Shown here: piece by piece, positions 1 through 7,402 of the stretch
Layout: every line of letters starts with the position of its first letter
Numbering within the stretch: position 1 is the stretch's first letter
Source: an uncultured Marinicella sp.
Lineage (GTDB): Bacteria; Pseudomonadota; Gammaproteobacteria; Xanthomonadales; Marinicellaceae
Direction of reading: 5' to 3'
DNA length: 31,679 nucleotides
Assembly: GCA_938008005.1 (NCBI GenBank)
Contig: CALLLZ010000337.1
Location: 1-31,679 of the forward strand
Position numbers and translations under genes: made by a program
The notes under the pieces: generated by a model
Databases searched by the model: none
Told to the model about the DNA's origin: nothing
What the model saw: the letters and a program-made list of their open reading frames with translations, nothing else

Positions 1-2
1 TA

Positions 3-185
3 CGAATTGAGGAATCTTTTAATGTTCATCGTTACTTTAGCTCAGCACCTTCGACTTTGTTGTTATTAGATTGTAGAGGACTATTTAGTCCAGGCCTTTC
101 TTCACATGAAATAATGCTTGAGTTCTGCTATAACTGCACCCACTATTGGTGTCATTACATCACTAACAAGCTGCAGAAGGTTTGA
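3..185 (+). CDS. possible 3' end of an upstream gene (partial, doubtful)
   Basis: One frame is open from the window edge to a TGA at 183-185, 6 nt before the ALDH start codon. It gives about 60 residues with several Cys and His (for example the stretch FCYNCTHYWCHY) and resembles no family I know. The other plus frames, and the minus frames of this stretch, close early. An open frame of this length can arise by chance, and its rare codons (cga, aga, gga, cta) argue against coding. If real, it would place the ALDH gene second in an operon. Otherwise this is upstream non-coding DNA. Confidence 0.2.
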   Translation, partial: RIEESFNVHRYFSSAPSTLLLLDCRGLFSPGLSSHEIMLEFCYNCTHYWCHYITNKLQKV

Positions 186-191
186 AACGAT

Positions 192-1628
192 ATGCGCAAT
201 TACCATAATTTTTACATAAACGGTCAATGGGTAACACCAAACAATCGTGACCTATTAAATGTGATCAATCCGGCAACAGAGCAAGTGATTGGACAGATAT
301 CCATGGGTACAGCTGCAGATGTTGATACAGCTGTTAAAGCGGCTCAAACTGCATTTGCATCATTCTCACAGATAAGCAAGCAAGGTCGCATTGATTTACT
401 CAAAGCCATTGCTGCTGAATACAAAAAAAAATCTGCAGACATTGCCGCAGCGATTACCGAGGAAATGGGTGCGCCGAAATGGTTGAGTGAATCCAATCAA
501 GCGGCTTCAGGTTATTTACATTTTAAATCTGCTATACAGATTCTTGAAGATTTTGAGTTTGAATTCAATCAAGACACCTCACTGATTCGCAAAGAACCTA
601 TCGGGGTTTGTGGTTTTATCACACCTTGGAATTGGCCAATCAATCAAATTGGATGCAAATTGGCACCCGCATTAGCTACCGGCTGCACTGTGGTATGGAA
701 ACCATCAGAAGTGGCGCCATTTTCGGCGTATTTGTTGATGCAAGTGTTGCATGATGCAGGTGTTCCTGAAGGTGTTGTTAACATGGTTAATGGTGATGGG
801 CCGGTTGTGGGCTCGGCGATTTCATCACATCCAGAGATTCAAATGGTTTCATTCACTGGATCCACTCGTGCGGGGATTGCGGTGGCTCAAGATGCAGCGC
901 CCTCTATTAAACGCGTCACCCAAGAATTGGGCGGTAAGTCTGCCAACATCATTTTAGATGATTTGTCCGAAGAAGCTTTTGGTAAAGCAGTGGCAGGAGG
1001 GGTTAAAACCATGTGTGTGAATTCTGGTCAAAACTGTAATGCGCCATCACGCATGTTTATCCCACAAACGCGATTGGCTGAAGCAGAAGCTGTGGTTAAA
1101 AAGGTGATGGGTAAAATCACGGTTGGAGATCCCAATGATGAAAATGTCTTTGCTGGACCTGTGGTGTCGAAATTGCAATGGGAGCGTATTCAAAACTTGC
1201 TACAACAGGGCATCGATGAAGGTGCTGAGGTTTTAGCGGGTGGTATAGGTAAACCCGAAAATCTAGAGACAGGATTCTATGTGAAACCAACTGCATTTAC
1301 TGGCGTTAGAAATGACATGAAGGTTGCGCAAAATGAAATTTTTGGACCCGTGTTGTGTTTACTACCTTATGAAACAGAAGCTCAAGCCATTGAAATGGCT
1401 AATGACAATGATTATGGTTTATCTGGATATGTTTCGGGTGCAGATGCTAAGCGTGTTATACAAGTAGCCAATCAATTGCGGGCCGGAATGATACACATCA
1501 ATGGTGCACAAATGGATCGCACCGCACCATTTGGTGGTTATAAACATTCTGGTAACGGCCGTGAACGTGGGCCACAGGGTTTTGAGGAGTTCCTTGAAAC
1601 CAAGGCTCTTTTGGGTGCAGCTAAATGA
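192..1628 (+). CDS. NAD(P)-dependent aldehyde dehydrogenase family protein
   Basis: A full-length (478 aa) ALDH-superfamily enzyme that oxidises an aldehyde to its carboxylate in the cytoplasm. Visible motifs in order are TPWNWP (144-149, oxyanion Asn147), WKPSE (169-173, cofactor-binding Lys170), FTGST (221-225), ELGGK with the general base Glu245, the catalytic Cys282 in GQNCNAPSR, and EIFGPV (382-387). The NAPSR context after the Cys differs from the commoner TAGSR type. I recall it from the 6-oxohexanoate or succinoyl-semialdehyde dehydrogenase-like branch, but the substrate cannot be read from sequence. An AGAAGG Shine-Dalgarno lies 11 nt before the ATG. The small membrane protein at 1660 starts 31 nt after the stop and may be cotranscribed. 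Confidence 0.93.
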   Translation: MRNYHNFYINGQWVTPNNRDLLNVINPATEQVIGQISMGTAADVDTAVKAAQTAFASFSQISKQGRIDLLKAIAAEYKKKSADIAAAITEEMGAPKWLSESNQAASGYLHFKSAIQILEDFEFEFNQDTSLIRKEPIGVCGFITPWNWPINQIGCKLAPALATGCTVVWKPSEVAPFSAYLLMQVLHDAGVPEGVVNMVNGDGPVVGSAISSHPEIQMVSFTGSTRAGIAVAQDAAPSIKRVTQELGGKSANIILDDLSEEAFGKAVAGGVKTMCVNSGQNCNAPSRMFIPQTRLAEAEAVVKKVMGKITVGDPNDENVFAGPVVSKLQWERIQNLLQQGIDEGAEVLAGGIGKPENLETGFYVKPTAFTGVRNDMKVAQNEIFGPVLCLLPYETEAQAIEMANDNDYGLSGYVSGADAKRVIQVANQLRAGMIHINGAQMDRTAPFGGYKHSGNGRERGPQGFEEFLETKALLGAAK

Positions 1629-1659
1629 TTAGAAGCTGTCAAATAAATAGGGGACTACA

Positions 1660-2088
1660 ATGAAATTAGCCCAAATCATCCTCAGTAACATGCCAAACAG
1701 AAGCAACCCACTGAGTTGGTTGCCGTTTATTTTGTTACTGATTGTGATGATACCTATATTGATTTTGATGGTAATTTTGATCCCTATTATCCTGATCATC
1801 AACATCATTAAACTTAAGTTCTTTCCCAATAAAAACCCCAAGACTTTTATCACACCCTTTGGTTTTGCTGCTTACTCACAAGTGAATCGCAGTGTGGTCA
1901 ATTACCCTTGGCATGAAATAGATAAAGCTGAAGTCTGGTCAGAAGACCGCGACACTTTTCCAGTTTTATTCATGAAAACAGGTGAGTCTATAAAACTCAA
2001 AGATGTGGATGTTGAACAACTGAAAATATTGTGTAAACAACACAACATCACTTTCTATGAAGAAGTGGTGATTGTACAAGATGTTTGA
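1660..2088 (+). CDS. small inner-membrane protein of unknown function
   Basis: A 142-aa protein I do not recognise. Residues about 19-52 form a long, very hydrophobic Ile/Leu/Met-rich stretch, enough for one long or two tightly paired membrane helices. A basic segment (KLKFFPNKNPK) follows, then a soluble C-terminal domain of about 85 residues that looks like a compact alpha/beta or PH-like fold (YPWHEIDKAEVW, then FMKTGESIKLKDVDVEQL). That second part resembles bacterial PH-like domains of membrane-associated proteins, but this is only an impression. The start is supported by a GGGG Shine-Dalgarno about 7 nt upstream. It sits 31 nt after the aldehyde dehydrogenase gene, so the two are probably cotranscribed. 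A strong hairpin follows at 2161. Confidence 0.75.
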   Translation: MKLAQIILSNMPNRSNPLSWLPFILLLIVMIPILILMVILIPIILIINIIKLKFFPNKNPKTFITPFGFAAYSQVNRSVVNYPWHEIDKAEVWSEDRDTFPVLFMKTGESIKLKDVDVEQLKILCKQHNITFYEEVVIVQDV

Positions 2089-2142
2089 TTGCAAAGAAGT
2101 TATTGTGGAATTGTTGGTTATTTAACTAAACTGTGCATATCC

Positions 2143-2190
2143 GTTAAAAATTAAAATAAAACCTGCTTCAGATTTTTATCTGAAGCAGGT
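2143..2190 (-). terminator. intrinsic terminator of the beta-helix protein gene, possibly bidirectional
   Basis: A perfect 12-bp stem (2161-2172 with 2179-2190) encloses a 6-nt loop. Read on the minus strand, it begins 14 nt after the stop codon at 2205 and is followed by a T-rich run (complement of the A-rich 2143-2160). On the plus strand there is no T-tract, so termination of the 1660-2088 gene here is less certain. Confidence 0.8.
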
Positions 2191-2204
2191 ATACAATAAA
2201 AGTA

Positions 2205-4193
2205 TTAGTTATAGGCACATTCTAAAGGGTTCGAGGTAGTGAATTCATATTCGCTGCTATCAGTAAAACAAACCCCGTCCCAATTGTTATGAGCTGGACA
2301 TGGAATGATAACGTCAATCCCAAAGCTGTTAACTGGTGGTGGTCTGACAGCCCATCTATCGACATTCATCGGTGCTGAACAATTATCACTGAACGTGTTA
2401 TTGTTCTCCACCCTAACCCTTGTTGGGCAAGTGCTTCCTGAGCTAATACCATCATGAAAAAGACCTGGGGATACTATGCCGGGGTGGAAGTTTGATCCAC
2501 AAACAATGTTGTTCTTTATGGTAATGTCGCTTGAACCGTCCACAATATCAATTCCATTTTCATTTGGATTCTCTATTAAGTTACTGTCTACAGTTACGGT
2601 GTTGCTATTAACTAAATAAATTGAGCTGGCACCTGTATTTTGAAAATGATTGTTAAAAACAGTAATTCCTGAACTGTCGTAAAAATCTGCACTTCCATCT
2701 CCTCTGGGACCATTGTTTCTTCCTATAAAAGTATTTTGTGTGACATTGATGTTTGAAGATTCAAATGTTCGTATATGCTGAGATGCGCCAGAGTAAATTG
2801 ATGGAGATTGTTTGGGGTTTTCGAAAATTGCATAACCGGCTCTTTTGAATGTTGAATCCTTGATGAGGATATTGTTAGATTGAAAAAAATTCAAATTCAT
2901 TCGAATGCTGTTATCAATAACGATGTTTTTAACTCTAACATTATTGGCATAATGGAATCTTAACAAGGCACCATCTGTAGGGTTTCTAAGTGATGAGGAA
3001 GATAAAGCCAGTGCTTCATATTCCATTCCTTCTCCAATTAAAGTGATGTGTTTGATTTTTACATTGTTTAAAGGGTTACTCTGTGTTCCTTGAAAACGGA
3101 CCAAAGTCATATCACCACCACATCTTGGGTCTTCTGGACAGGCTTGCATGACTATTTTAGTGGCATTTGCATTGGAATTATCTGCGCCAATCAGTTCAAT
3201 GTCTTTATTGATTAAAAGTGTATCAGTCAATATGTGTGTTCCCTGCGGTAGCCTCACTTTATCACCATCTTGAGCATTTTGGACTTCTGTGGCTAAATCG
3301 AAAGCCCTGACTGTTACCGCGTCGAGTAAAGTACTGTTGTTGATGTCACTGCTTGATGAGTCATATCTTAATTCAAAAGTTCTCTCTGTTAAACCAACTG
3401 AAACAAGTTGGTTGCCTGAGCTTTGACAAGCAATTTTGGTGTCAGAAATACCTGGTCCACTTTCCCATACACAAACCTCAAAAGCATTAGAGGTGTTCCA
3501 ATCAACATCGATGTTACAAGAGTTTTGACTTAAAGATAAAATACAATTTTCCGCTGCAATGGTGCCGCTTGGAGGCCCTGGATTGGCCGCATAAACTGTG
3601 ATTGAATCCAACAGTATGGAGTTCGAATAGTTTTGTGAGCCATACCTAAGCTCAAGCGATTTTCCTGTGACATCAACATATGAGTAAGATTGACTGCCAG
3701 AGGGTAAACAGGCGAATTTAGCTGGCGTTAAGCCAGGGCCTAACCTCCAAACGCAAACATCAGAAACGTCATTGCTGCTCCAAGTAACATCAGTTGAACA
3801 TGTAGACTGACCGGTTTCTAGTTGGCAATTATTGGCTGAAATTGAACCTGTAGCAGGAAGCCCTGTTACATGTATAGAGTCTAATAATTGAGATGAGCTG
3901 TAAGTCAATGAACCGTGCCTTAACTCCAAGGTTCTGCCGTTGGCTGAAACATAAGGATATATTTGTGTACCAGCTGTTGCACAAGCGAATTTTGCAGGAG
4001 TTAATCCTGGCCCAAGGCGCCAGACACAAACTTTGGTTGCACCTGTGCTATTCCAGTCTAAGGTTGCTGAACAATTTTGTTCACCAGGGCTTATTGTGCA
4101 ATTAATGGGGTTGGCATTTATTGATCCATTTTGGGAATGTGCAAAAGTTGAAAAACATATCAAAATTAATAAATACATGAGTGACTTAAACAT
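2205..4193 (-). CDS. secreted right-handed parallel beta-helix protein with three tandem Cys-rich domains
   Basis: A 662-aa exported protein. A Sec signal peptide (about residues 1-20, ending AHS) precedes three tandem domains of about 90 residues at 23-110, 116-201 and 209-296. Each carries four Cys at identical spacing (C32/41/56/71, C123/132/147/162, C217/226/241/256), a VCVW motif, GPG and LELR(H/Y). Residues about 300-600 have the repeating N-x-I/V-x-I-x-x-N/S pattern of a pectate-lyase-like beta-helix (KIKHITLIG, NVRVKNIVID, NILIKDSTF, NINVTQNTF, GITVFNNHF, DITIKNNIV). This suggests polysaccharide binding or cleavage outside the cell, but the activity is unknown. The start has AGGAG upstream. 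Further Cys near the C-terminus fit a disulfide-bonded extracellular protein. Confidence 0.85.
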   Translation of the reverse strand: MFKSLMYLLILICFSTFAHSQNGSINANPINCTISPGEQNCSATLDWNSTGATKVCVWRLGPGLTPAKFACATAGTQIYPYVSANGRTLELRHGSLTYSSSQLLDSIHVTGLPATGSISANNCQLETGQSTCSTDVTWSSNDVSDVCVWRLGPGLTPAKFACLPSGSQSYSYVDVTGKSLELRYGSQNYSNSILLDSITVYAANPGPPSGTIAAENCILSLSQNSCNIDVDWNTSNAFEVCVWESGPGISDTKIACQSSGNQLVSVGLTERTFELRYDSSSSDINNSTLLDAVTVRAFDLATEVQNAQDGDKVRLPQGTHILTDTLLINKDIELIGADNSNANATKIVMQACPEDPRCGGDMTLVRFQGTQSNPLNNVKIKHITLIGEGMEYEALALSSSSLRNPTDGALLRFHYANNVRVKNIVIDNSIRMNLNFFQSNNILIKDSTFKRAGYAIFENPKQSPSIYSGASQHIRTFESSNINVTQNTFIGRNNGPRGDGSADFYDSSGITVFNNHFQNTGASSIYLVNSNTVTVDSNLIENPNENGIDIVDGSSDITIKNNIVCGSNFHPGIVSPGLFHDGISSGSTCPTRVRVENNNTFSDNCSAPMNVDRWAVRPPPVNSFGIDVIIPCPAHNNWDGVCFTDSSEYEFTTSNPLECAYN

Positions 4194-4560
4194 ACTAAAC
4201 TCCTTTGTTGAATTAAAAATTAATTTTAATGAAAGTCTTTCTCAATACATGAGAAATTAAAAAAAATAGTAACAGTAATATTCGTGAAAATAAGTGTAAG
4301 TTTTGTCGAAAATATGGAAATTATTAAAAATAAACGTTTTACAAAACACCCAGGTTGAGTACAAAGAGTTGATCTTTTTATTTTTTCATTAAGCTTAATT
4401 AAATTGAGTTAAGGAATCATTACATTTTAGCTGTCATAAAATAGAGGCGGCTGCATCCGATGTTTTAAGTTTTTAAATTTCATATAAATTTTAAGTTTTT
4501 TTCAGGATAAATAAATTTCTAATTGGCAAAATTGGTGCTAAATTTTCAGCAGGGTAATTG
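4194..4560. other. AT-rich divergent intergenic region
   Basis: This is the gap of about 370 bp between the start of the minus-strand beta-helix gene and the plus-strand gene at 4561. It is very AT-rich with many A and T runs. It must hold the promoters of both genes, but I found no convincing -35/-10 pair, no clear dyad and no open frame worth calling. Confidence 0.5.
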
Positions 4561-4929
4561 ATGAGAAAAAGCCAAGAAACCATTTGTGTTGAAGCCGGTG
4601 AGAAAATTGAGATATTCAATTGCAGTTTCAGCAGTGTGCCGATGAAATATGAATTTTCAGCCAAAGCAATTGAATCTAAACCTTTGTCTGGACTTTTAGA
4701 AATTCAAAGCAAGCAAATACTTTTTTCAAGCCCGAAAAAAATTATGGATTTAAAAGAATCTAATGTGGTGAAAGCATCTCTTTGGGACACGTTTATGACG
4801 ATATATGTGATTGCAGGTTGTGATATGGAAATCACTGTATCGAAAAGAAGCGCCACATCTTTAAAACGAATTTCTGGGTTGGTTATCGTTTTGACTTTGA
4901 TTGCTGCCAGTCTGGTTCTCTTAAAATGA
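4561..4929 (+). CDS. hypothetical small tail-anchored membrane protein
   Basis: A protein of about 122 aa that I do not recognise. The N-terminal 95 residues are polar and look beta-rich (ETICVEAGEKIEIFNC, then LLEIQSKQILFSS). A single hydrophobic helix (about 103-121) ends two residues before the stop, giving a C-terminal tail anchor with the bulk probably in the cytoplasm. I chose ATG 4561 over the in-frame TTG at 4558 because of the AGGG about 6 nt upstream. It stands alone: it is divergent from the beta-helix gene and convergent with the DUF1028 gene, 55 bp away. Confidence 0.6.
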   Translation: MRKSQETICVEAGEKIEIFNCSFSSVPMKYEFSAKAIESKPLSGLLEIQSKQILFSSPKKIMDLKESNVVKASLWDTFMTIYVIAGCDMEITVSKRSATSLKRISGLVIVLTLIAASLVLLK

Positions 4930-4984
4930 ATGCTTAAGGTTTAAATTAAGTGTTTTCGTGTATTATCAAATGATTGCTGTTTTT

Positions 4985-5767
4985 TCATTCAAATCCGTTA
5001 ACAAAAATAACATCAGATACACAGGACTCTATAGGCGGGAGGTTGTCATATTGTATTTGTAACTCATCGATGGGTTCGAAAATGTTATTGCCATCACTGA
5101 TCCAAACATTGAGATCTAATGGTAAATTACCCACGTCACTGTTCTTATCACAAGGTCTGGCAACCCGAATAAATGCGGAGGCAGAGCTGATGTCAAATGA
5201 AGCACATCGTGAATCTGCACCGACTCTTTTCGCTGCTTGTAAAGCAGCCATTAATCGATCGCTTAAGCTGCCTTGAGCGTTTAAGAAAGCTGTTTCCATA
5301 TCAGTAACTACACTTTCCGAAATCAAAATATTTCCTGCGATGGCATAATTAGGACCTGATACATCAATGAATTCGGTAAAACAAGCCGGACCGGTGAAAC
5401 CTGCACTTCTGGGCGAACCATTGTTGAGGTCAACAGCTATATATTGTCTGTCACTGGAATCGTTATCTACATCGTTTATGAACAACCAATCCATGATTTG
5501 TTGCGGAGTGTCACCCGCTTCCATGCGGTCCCTCGCATTATTTTGATTAGTGGGCGAGTAGAATGATTGGGTGTGAATAGCTCCAGTACCTAACACGATG
5601 TCGCTGATCACAATAGCTCCGTCCTCAGCACCGATACAGGTGGCCCCAGCACTGCCAATTTCACCAGTAACGGGATCTACTGCAACAATCGAGAAAGTAG
5701 CGAATGAAGCTTTGGACAACAAAGTCAGTGTGATGAAAATAAATGTACGTTTGGAATGCAATGTCAT
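4985..5767 (-). CDS. exported DUF1028 family protein (putative Ntn-hydrolase fold)
   Basis: A 260-aa protein with a signal peptide (1-23, ending SFA) followed directly by TFSIVAVDPVTGEIG, the hallmark N-terminus of DUF1028. In cytoplasmic members this sequence begins right after the initiator Met, and the family is thought to have an Ntn-hydrolase-like fold. Here signal-peptidase cleavage would leave Thr24 as the new N-terminus. The conserved middle (SDIVLGTGAIHTQSF, RDRMEAGDTPQQIMDWL, NYAIAGNIL, LMAALQAAKRVGADSRC) is complete, so the protein looks intact. It ends in VIFVNGFE, a terminal motif echoed in the gene at 30064. The substrate is unknown. It is transcribed alone on the minus strand. 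Confidence 0.85.
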   Translation of the reverse strand: MTLHSKRTFIFITLTLLSKASFATFSIVAVDPVTGEIGSAGATCIGAEDGAIVISDIVLGTGAIHTQSFYSPTNQNNARDRMEAGDTPQQIMDWLFINDVDNDSSDRQYIAVDLNNGSPRSAGFTGPACFTEFIDVSGPNYAIAGNILISESVVTDMETAFLNAQGSLSDRLMAALQAAKRVGADSRCASFDISSASAFIRVARPCDKNSDVGNLPLDLNVWISDGNNIFEPIDELQIQYDNLPPIESCVSDVIFVNGFE

Positions 5768-5931
5768 GTTGTAGGCCTCATTTTTACTGATCTATGTATA
5801 TGATTAGAGTATATAATTAGATTTGAATTATTGTATTCGATTTTTACATTTAGCTTAATGCCTTAAAATATTATCTTGCCACTCTATACCTGTTTTCAAT
5901 GATGTTATACTGATGAAGTCTTGTGTAACAT

Positions 5932-6474
5932 ATGAAATGTATGAGTCCTATCAGCAGTGGAGCCAATAATGATGTGATTCAAACACTTCGTACCGCTCAC
6001 CAAAATCAAACTCAGTTAAATTTAATGGCAGACCAAAAAGCCAATATTTTAATTGGTACCTTGGCCTTGATTTTTACAGTGGTCTTAACGAAACTGTTGA
6101 CATTGGCAGATAATCACGCCTTGCTTATCACTTTGATTGTTTTTGTGATGATGCAATTGGTGCCTTTGGTTTTAACTGTGATGGTTTTGATCCCCAAAAA
6201 CATCAATGATAAAAGTACAGCTGATATCAATGACATACAAAACCCTTTGTTTTTTGGTTTTTTTACCCAGTATACACAACAACAATACAGTGATTATATC
6301 TGTGGTTTGTTGGTTGATAACGAGTCAGCCAGGCAATTAATCATCAATGACATTTATCAAATTGGTGTTATTCTGCGTCGAAAATATCGGTTGTTGCGAC
6401 TGGCTTATTTATCTGCTTTGTTGGGCTTTTTAGTGTCTGCAGTTGTGGGTTTAATGATCACTATAAGTACATAA
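5932..6474 (+). CDS. Pycsar effector-type (DUF5706/PycTM-like) three-TM membrane protein
   Basis: A 180-aa protein with the features of the Pycsar system effector family. These are an N-terminal helix leading into MADQKANIL (32-40), two adjacent membrane helices (about 38-57 and 63-87), a cytoplasmic stretch with NPLFFGFF (104-111), then DIYQIGVILRRKYRLLRLAY (140-159) running into a third membrane helix (158-178). In Pycsar phage defence such proteins are activated by cCMP or cUMP from a neighbouring cyclase and damage the membrane. No cyclase gene is near, so this is an orphan and may do something else. No clear Shine-Dalgarno is visible; ATG 5941 is an alternative start. A rhomboid protease gene follows after 19 nt, suggesting an operon. 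Confidence 0.8.
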   Translation: MKCMSPISSGANNDVIQTLRTAHQNQTQLNLMADQKANILIGTLALIFTVVLTKLLTLADNHALLITLIVFVMMQLVPLVLTVMVLIPKNINDKSTADINDIQNPLFFGFFTQYTQQQYSDYICGLLVDNESARQLIINDIYQIGVILRRKYRLLRLAYLSALLGFLVSAVVGLMITIST

Positions 6475-6493
6475 TAATTCTGGAGAAAAAATT

Positions 6494-7204
6494 TTGATAC
6501 CACTAAGAGATCATAACCCTTCGCGAAAAACACCTTATGTAACTTGGTCATTGATGGCAATAAATATTGTGGTGTTTGCATTTTATATCCCGCTTTTGAA
6601 TGACCCTGTTGCTTTGTCCGGTTTTTTTGCTGAATGGGCAATGGTGCCATTAGAAATTACTCAGGGCGAAGAATACCATACTGCCATTACCTCCATGTTT
6701 TTACACGGTGGTTATATGCATTTGGCGGGCAATATGTTGTTTCTGTGGATATTTGGTGACAATGTTGAGGACACTTTAGGGCATGGGTGGTTTTTGGTGT
6801 TTTACCTGTTGTCAGGTATTGGTGCGGATGTTTTTCATGTTGTATCCAATAGTTCATCTCCTATACCAACTGTGGGTGCCTCTGGTGCCATTGCTGGTGT
6901 GATGGGTGCATACCTGTTGTTTTTTCCTAAAGCCAAAGTAGATTTTTTGCTGTTTATAGTCGTGATTATTAAAATGATTACTTTGCCTGCATTTGTGGTT
7001 TTAATTGGATGGATGGCTATGCAGTTGTTTTCAGGCATCAGTTCAACAGCAGCTGGAGCGGGTGTGGCTTATTGGGCTCATATTGGCGGCTTTATTGTTG
7101 GTTTATTATTGGTGTTGCCAGTTTGGCTTAAACTGGGTGGGACACAGTTTTGGCACAGAACGGGTTACCATCCGCCACATAAGGCAACATTCAATTCAAA
7201 ATAA
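6494..7204 (+). CDS. rhomboid family intramembrane serine protease
   Basis: A 236-aa polytopic protease that cleaves membrane helices within the bilayer. The catalytic dyad is visible: Ser130 in GASGAIAG and His196 in AHIGGF. The oxyanion-loop motif HLAGN (76-80) and the following LFLWIFGDNVED (82-93) are also present. The N-terminus MIPLRDHNPSRKTP is typical of the family and fixes the rare TTG start at 6494, which has GGAG about 8 nt upstream. The gene starts 19 nt after the Pycsar-effector-like gene, so cotranscription is likely. A functional link between the two membrane proteins is inference only. No terminator is evident after it. Confidence 0.93.
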   Translation: MIPLRDHNPSRKTPYVTWSLMAINIVVFAFYIPLLNDPVALSGFFAEWAMVPLEITQGEEYHTAITSMFLHGGYMHLAGNMLFLWIFGDNVEDTLGHGWFLVFYLLSGIGADVFHVVSNSSSPIPTVGASGAIAGVMGAYLLFFPKAKVDFLLFIVVIIKMITLPAFVVLIGWMAMQLFSGISSTAAGAGVAYWAHIGGFIVGLLLVLPVWLKLGGTQFWHRTGYHPPHKATFNSK

Positions 7205-7340
7205 TAACGAGTATGGTTATGGTATTTTCATATTTTCTATAAATTATGGGTAAATTTTGTCAATCAATATCCATCAGCTTATTAAATGATTGTGATTTTA
7301 TATTCATAAGCGAAAAAATAAGATTGAACCCATATATTTC

Positions 7341-7364
7341 AATTGATTTATTATGTAATCAATT
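7341..7364. promoter_or_regulatory. inverted repeat, possible operator upstream of the TPR-GGDEF gene
   Basis: A perfect dyad with arms AATTGATT (7341-7348) and AATCAATT (7357-7364) and an 8-nt spacer, ending 38 nt before the ATG at 7403. It is the only clean symmetry in this 198-bp intergenic region. A dimeric regulator could bind it, but AT-rich DNA produces such dyads by chance. Confidence 0.3.
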
Positions 7365-7402
7365 ATGATTCTTGATGAGTCTAAACACCATTTACTTTAC
7401 TC

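Noticed and set aside
100..116. TTCACATGAA core resembling the parS palindrome (TTCACGTGAA)
   Set aside because: The central CG is changed and the flanks do not match, and it lies 25 kb from parB. I do not call it a parS site.
4558..4560. TTG start for the small tail-anchored protein
   Set aside because: The adjacent ATG at 4561 is better spaced from the AGGG site and adds no loss of sequence.
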